This document shows, piece after piece, positions 23,834-27,258 of a stretch of DNA of 27,258 nucleotides. Position 1 is the first letter of the stretch. Every line of letters starts with the position of its first letter. Origin of the DNA: Fidelibacterota bacterium (GTDB lineage: Bacteria; Fidelibacterota; Marinisomatia; SCGC-AAA003-L08; D37C17). Under the pieces are notes generated by a model. That model worked only from the letters and a program-made list of their open reading frames with translations, ran no database searches and was not told the origin of the DNA. Location of the stretch: contig PAHD01000026.1 of NCBI GenBank assembly GCA_002704685.1, forward strand, positions 34,032 to 61,289, given 5' to 3'. The position numbers were made by a program, and so were the translations under genes.

Positions 23834-24385
23834 CTAATCTAAACGAACTATAATTTCGTTTCTTCTAAGGAAGGGTAATTTCCATGGAGGGTCATATCTA
23901 TTAATCATAAAAAAAGATTTAGTTTTTAAATTATTTTTCTCAATAAAATCAGAAAGTTTTGAGGAATAATATTCAATTCTTGATTCAGATGTACTCCAGC
24001 TAAATGATATTGCAACACATTTACCTAAATCAAATTTTTCAAATATTATATTTTGACCATTATGCTCAGGCAATTGATTAACTTCATCAACATCTAGCAT
24101 ATAAAATAACATATTATAATTTAAATCATCAGAAAATGTTGTTACTGGTGCAGTCATTGGAATTGATTCATTACTTTTGTTTCCTCCAAATATATAAGAA
24201 GCTAGAGTTCTAAACATGTTATTATCGTTGTTTGTATCTTTAGAAATAGAAGTTTTAGCAACAATGTAGCTTCCATATTCTCTTATTTCAATATCTCCTT
24301 CTTTTATAATAACTTTGTATGTAGGCTCTTTTACTTTATCTGAAAATATCATTGATGTAAATATTATAATTAGTATTAATTTCAT
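23834..24385 (-). CDS. SOUL heme-binding family protein, exported
   Basis: SOUL-domain protein, a family that binds heme or other hydrophobic ligands in some members. Residues 1-15 (MKLILIIIFTSMIFS) are a Sec-type signal, so the mature protein is probably periplasmic. The domain opens with YKVIIKEGDIEIREYGSYI, has the hallmark IPMTAPV at 75-81, and closes with INRYDPPWKLPFLRRNEI. Length (183) is normal. The function in bacteria is unclear. It is divergent from the GH18 gene across only 28 bases. Confidence 0.92.
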   Translation of the reverse strand: MKLILIIIFTSMIFSDKVKEPTYKVIIKEGDIEIREYGSYIVAKTSISKDTNNDNNMFRTLASYIFGGNKSNESIPMTAPVTTFSDDLNYNMLFYMLDVDEVNQLPEHNGQNIIFEKFDLGKCVAISFSWSTSESRIEYYSSKLSDFIEKNNLKTKSFFMINRYDPPWKLPFLRRNEIIVRLD

Positions 24386-24413
24386 TTTTAATTATACATA
24401 TATTTTAATAGTT

Positions 24414-25706
24414 ATGAAATTATTTTTAATCGTAATATCAGTTTTGTACAGTCAGACTTGGGAACCTTTTCATGGATTTGACCAAAAATTTCATAAATAT
24501 AAAAGTATTAACTATATTCAAATTGATAGTATGAATAATGATAATTCATCCCAATTAAGACAAAATCTATCTCATAAAGTTATTGGCTATCTTCCATATT
24601 GGATGTACGACACATACAATGAAATTGATTACTCTTTACTAACAGAAATAAATTATTTTTCAGCAGAACTAAATGAGTATGGTAATATTATTAATGATCA
24701 TAATTGGGATAATATCAATTTTATCAACTATGCTCAACAAAGAGGTGTTAAAGTTAAACTATGTGCTACCTTATTTGATTCAAATCAACTTGAAATTCTT
24801 TTAAGTAATAGCTTAAATAGAACTAACGCTATTTTCAACCTACTAAATAAAGTGTTAGATCAAAATGCAGATGGAATTGATATTGATTTTGAACTTGTAC
24901 CGTCTTCGCAGAGAGAAAATTTAGTAATTTTTATGCAAGAACTATCAGATGTTTTTCATAGTAACATTTCAGATCCAGTTATTACAATGGCTACTCCAGC
25001 AATTGACTGGTCAAATTCTTGGGACTATAATGCTCTTGCTCAAATATGTGATGGTTTGTTTATAATGGGATATAACTATTTTTATAGTGGCAGCTCAACA
25101 GCTGGTCCTATTAGTCCGTTAGGTGGATATTTCTATGATTTAGATTACACTGTTAATGATTATATTCAAAAAACTAACTTTCAATTAGATAAATTAATAT
25201 TAGGTCTTCCATACTATGGATATGATTGGCCAGTTACAAGCAGTATTATTCATTCCACTACAACCTCAAGCGGAGAAGCTTTAACATATAATAATGTTGA
25301 AAGTATTTTAAATCAAAATTTTTCTAACTGGAACACTATATCAAACGCTGTATGGTTTCCTTATAACAATTCTGATAATTGGAATCAAGTATGGTATGAT
25401 GATAGTTTAAGCTTATCAATAAAATATAATTTTGCAAAACAAGCCAATTTAGCTGGAGTAGGTATTTGGGCGCTTGGATATGACAATAATAGTACAAAAA
25501 TGTGGGGTAGTATTAGAGATCAATTCGCTGATGGTCTTTTTGGGGACCTAAACTATGACTTAGAAATAAATATTTTAGATATTACTCTACTAATTTTAAA
25601 TATCACATCAAATGATTTATACATAGTCAATTTTGACCTTAATCAAGATACTATAATTAATATTCAAGATATTATACTTTTAGTTAATCTTATATTAGAT
25701 AGTTAA
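24414..25706 (+). CDS. Secreted GH18 glycosidase with C-terminal dockerin-like repeats
   Basis: Family 18 glycoside hydrolase, a group that includes chitinases and spore-cortex-type lysins. The ATG at 24414 gives a short signal MKLFLIVISVLYSQ; upstream in-frame codons would run back through the divergent promoter and antisense to the SOUL gene. KVIGYLPYW starts the barrel. The catalytic motif DGIDIDFE is intact (D153, D156, D158, E160). MGYNYFYSG and LILGLPYYGYDW are typical later strands. The last 55 residues hold two Ca-binding-like repeats, DLNYDLEINILD (from D378) and DLNQDTIINIQD (from D408), matching dockerin type I repeats. Such tails are common on exported FCB-group proteins. The substrate could be chitin or peptidoglycan; substrate and surface location are inference. 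Confidence 0.9.
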   Translation: MKLFLIVISVLYSQTWEPFHGFDQKFHKYKSINYIQIDSMNNDNSSQLRQNLSHKVIGYLPYWMYDTYNEIDYSLLTEINYFSAELNEYGNIINDHNWDNINFINYAQQRGVKVKLCATLFDSNQLEILLSNSLNRTNAIFNLLNKVLDQNADGIDIDFELVPSSQRENLVIFMQELSDVFHSNISDPVITMATPAIDWSNSWDYNALAQICDGLFIMGYNYFYSGSSTAGPISPLGGYFYDLDYTVNDYIQKTNFQLDKLILGLPYYGYDWPVTSSIIHSTTTSSGEALTYNNVESILNQNFSNWNTISNAVWFPYNNSDNWNQVWYDDSLSLSIKYNFAKQANLAGVGIWALGYDNNSTKMWGSIRDQFADGLFGDLNYDLEINILDITLLILNITSNDLYIVNFDLNQDTIINIQDIILLVNLILDS

Positions 25707-25749
25707 TACTCTTTGAATTATATTTATACACAATTAAAATAAGAAATAT

Positions 25750-26979
25750 ATGATTGAAATACTTTTAGGATTAATACTTACCATTGTAGTTGCTACTTTT
25801 TTTAAGCTTTTTATTAACAATCAAAAAAACTCAGATAATTCTTTTTTAAAGATTAATGAATCTGTTATACGTTTTCAAGCTTCTTTAGACAAGATTGAAA
25901 AATCAACATTAGAACAGTTAAGCAAAAATAGGGAGGAGCTTAACAATTCCTTAAAAGGAAACAGAGAAGAGCTTGCTAAATCCTTAAATCAATTTTCTGA
26001 ATTATTTAATAAAAATATAAAAGATGTTAGAGAAACAATTAATAATCAATTAAAAGACATAAGAGATGATAATACTAAACAGCTTGATAAAATGAGGAAT
26101 ACTGTTGATGAAAAACTTCAAAAAACTCTTGAAGAAAAAATTGGTGAATCTTTTAATCAAGTTAGGAAACAACTTGATGCTGTTCATAAAGGCTTAGGAG
26201 AAATGCAAACTGTAGCAGCAGGTGTAGGAGATCTTAAAAAAGTACTATCAAATGTTAAGACTAAAGGCGTTTTTGGTGAATATCAATTAGAAAATATTCT
26301 AGAACAGATACTAACGCCTGAACAATATGGTAAAAATGTATCTACTAACCCTGATTACAATGGTTCAGTTGAATTTGCAATTAAGATGCCAGGTAATGAT
26401 GATACAACTCTTTGGCTACCTATAGATTCAAAATTCCCAACAGAAACATATGAAATACTTCTGGATAAATATGAAAATGGTAGTAAGGAAGATATTGAAT
26501 CTGCCAGAAAACAATTGATTAGAACTATTGATTCATTTGCAAAAGATATATCAAGTAAATATATATCACCACCAAGCACAACAGATTTTGGTATAATGTT
26601 TCTTCCAATCGAAGGACTTTTTGCCGAGGTTTTAAGAGAACCTGGTATAATGGAAAATCTTCGTCAAAAACATAAGATTGCGTTGACTGGTCCTACAACG
26701 CTCTCAGCTTTACTAAACAGCCTCCAAATGGGTTTTAGGACTTTATTGGTTCAAGAAAGAAGTAGTGAAGTTTGGAATATTTTATCTGCAGTTAAATCTG
26801 AATTTGCAACATTTGGAACTCATCTATCTAAAGTTCAAACACAGCTTAAAACAGCGTCATCATCTCTTGAAACCCTTAAAGGTACCAGGACAAGAGCAAT
26901 GGATAGAAAACTAAGAGATGTTGAACTTATAGATTCTAAAAAAAGCAAAGAGATTTTAGATTTACCAATAGATGATTAA
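25750..26979 (+). CDS. rmuC: RmuC family protein
   Basis: Membrane-anchored predicted nuclease-related protein, named for limiting inversions at short inverted repeats in Escherichia coli. One N-terminal helix (about residues 2-22) is followed by a long coiled coil (about 30-150). The RmuC domain comes next, with GDLKKVLSNVKTKGVFGE, then GNDDTTLWLPIDSKFP and FGIMFLPIEGLFAEV, and ALTGPTTLSALLNSLQMGFR. These are strong family signatures, and the 409-residue length is typical. It starts 43 bases after the GH18 gene. Its stop overlaps the next gene by eight bases. Confidence 0.95.
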   Translation: MIEILLGLILTIVVATFFKLFINNQKNSDNSFLKINESVIRFQASLDKIEKSTLEQLSKNREELNNSLKGNREELAKSLNQFSELFNKNIKDVRETINNQLKDIRDDNTKQLDKMRNTVDEKLQKTLEEKIGESFNQVRKQLDAVHKGLGEMQTVAAGVGDLKKVLSNVKTKGVFGEYQLENILEQILTPEQYGKNVSTNPDYNGSVEFAIKMPGNDDTTLWLPIDSKFPTETYEILLDKYENGSKEDIESARKQLIRTIDSFAKDISSKYISPPSTTDFGIMFLPIEGLFAEVLREPGIMENLRQKHKIALTGPTTLSALLNSLQMGFRTLLVQERSSEVWNILSAVKSEFATFGTHLSKVQTQLKTASSSLETLKGTRTRAMDRKLRDVELIDSKKSKEILDLPIDD

Positions 26980-27258
26980 AATATTTAAAAAGTACACAAG
27001 ATTATTTATTGTTATTGGAATTGTTTTAATAATCAGTAACATATCAAATTTAAAAACCATACCGAAAAAGGTTTACGATTATGAGGTAGTTATCCATAGA
27101 GATAAATGGGGTGTTCCTCATATTTATGGAAATACAGATGAAGATGTAGCATATGGACTTGCGTACTCTCATGCTGAAGATGATTTTGATACAATTTTTG
27201 AAATATTATTAGCATCAAGAGGCATATCTGCCTCAATAAATGGTAAAGAAAGTGCACC
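26972..27258 (+). CDS. Penicillin acylase family protein, N-terminal part
   Basis: The first 95 residues of a protein cut by the window end. The ATG at 26972 overlaps the rmuC stop. A hydrophobic signal or anchor (about residues 8-22) is followed by VIHRDKWGVPHIYG and AYGLAYSHAEDDFD, characteristic of the alpha chain of N-terminal-nucleophile penicillin and acyl-homoserine-lactone acylases. The catalytic N-terminal Ser of the beta chain lies beyond the window. Substrate unknown. Confidence 0.87.
   Translation, partial: MIKIFKKYTRLFIVIGIVLIISNISNLKTIPKKVYDYEVVIHRDKWGVPHIYGNTDEDVAYGLAYSHAEDDFDTIFEILLASRGISASINGKESA

Noticed and set aside
24315..24413. Extended N-terminus of the GH18 protein
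   Set aside because: The extension runs antisense through the SOUL start and the shared spacer, and it would place the signal peptide 33 residues inside the protein.
1..27258. CRISPR array, toxin-antitoxin pair, restriction system, transposon, tRNA or rRNA
   Set aside because: Reading both strands gave no spaced repeats, transposase, cloverleaf or rRNA sequence, and the genes are mainly housekeeping or general envelope functions.

Overview
The window is a strongly A+T-rich, gene-dense stretch of bacterial chromosome with almost no intergenic space. Arg is mostly AGA and third codon positions are mostly A or T. TGA is read as stop and TGG as Trp, so the standard bacterial code applies. Many genes have no recognisable Shine-Dalgarno sequence. 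Several secreted proteins have short Sec-type signals, and one secreted glycosidase ends in a dockerin-like duplicated Asp/Asn repeat. Together these features suggest a streamlined marine member of the FCB group, most likely Candidatus Marinimicrobia (SAR406) or a relative. That assignment is inference from style and protein types; there is no rRNA gene to confirm it.

Region 1 (1-9627, + strand) is a tightly packed run: the end of an unidentified gene, a HIT protein, phosphoglycerate mutase, a Cys-rich exported thioredoxin-like protein, a XerC/D recombinase, an M50 membrane protease, a newly noted 38-residue membrane ORF, formiminotransferase-cyclodeaminase, MutL, a DUF502 membrane protein, and a PAS-GAF-GGDEF-EAL cyclic-di-GMP protein. 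Most neighbours overlap by 1-14 bases or sit a few bases apart.

Region 2 (9620-16951): a DusB-like tRNA-dihydrouridine synthase on the - strand is divergent from a + strand run across a 44-bp A/T-only spacer. The run is yajC, fmt, a PASTA-only membrane protein, rpe, a SEC59/DGK1-type lipid kinase, a BatA-type membrane protein and hflX. It mixes translation, protein export and envelope functions. The fmt...PASTA...rpe order recalls the fmt-prkC-rpe cluster of Gram-positive bacteria, with no kinase present.

Region 3 (16952-17202) is the only sizeable non-coding gap. It holds a 168-nt sequence that folds into a long rod with a closed terminal stem. It is almost certainly a structured RNA and a candidate 6S RNA.

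Region 4 (17203-23113, + strand) is tricorn protease, CutA, MenH, an alpha/beta hydrolase and a CE4-type deacetylase. Region 5 (23115-24385, - strand) holds a VOC protein, a DUF2452-like protein and a SOUL protein. Region 6 (24414-27258, + strand) holds the dockerin-tailed GH18 protein, RmuC and the start of a penicillin-acylase family protein cut by the window edge.

No defence system, CRISPR array, prophage, transposon, rRNA or tRNA was seen. The window is mostly housekeeping. The best candidates for something undescribed are the structured RNA, the 38-residue coupled membrane ORF and the kinase-less PASTA protein.
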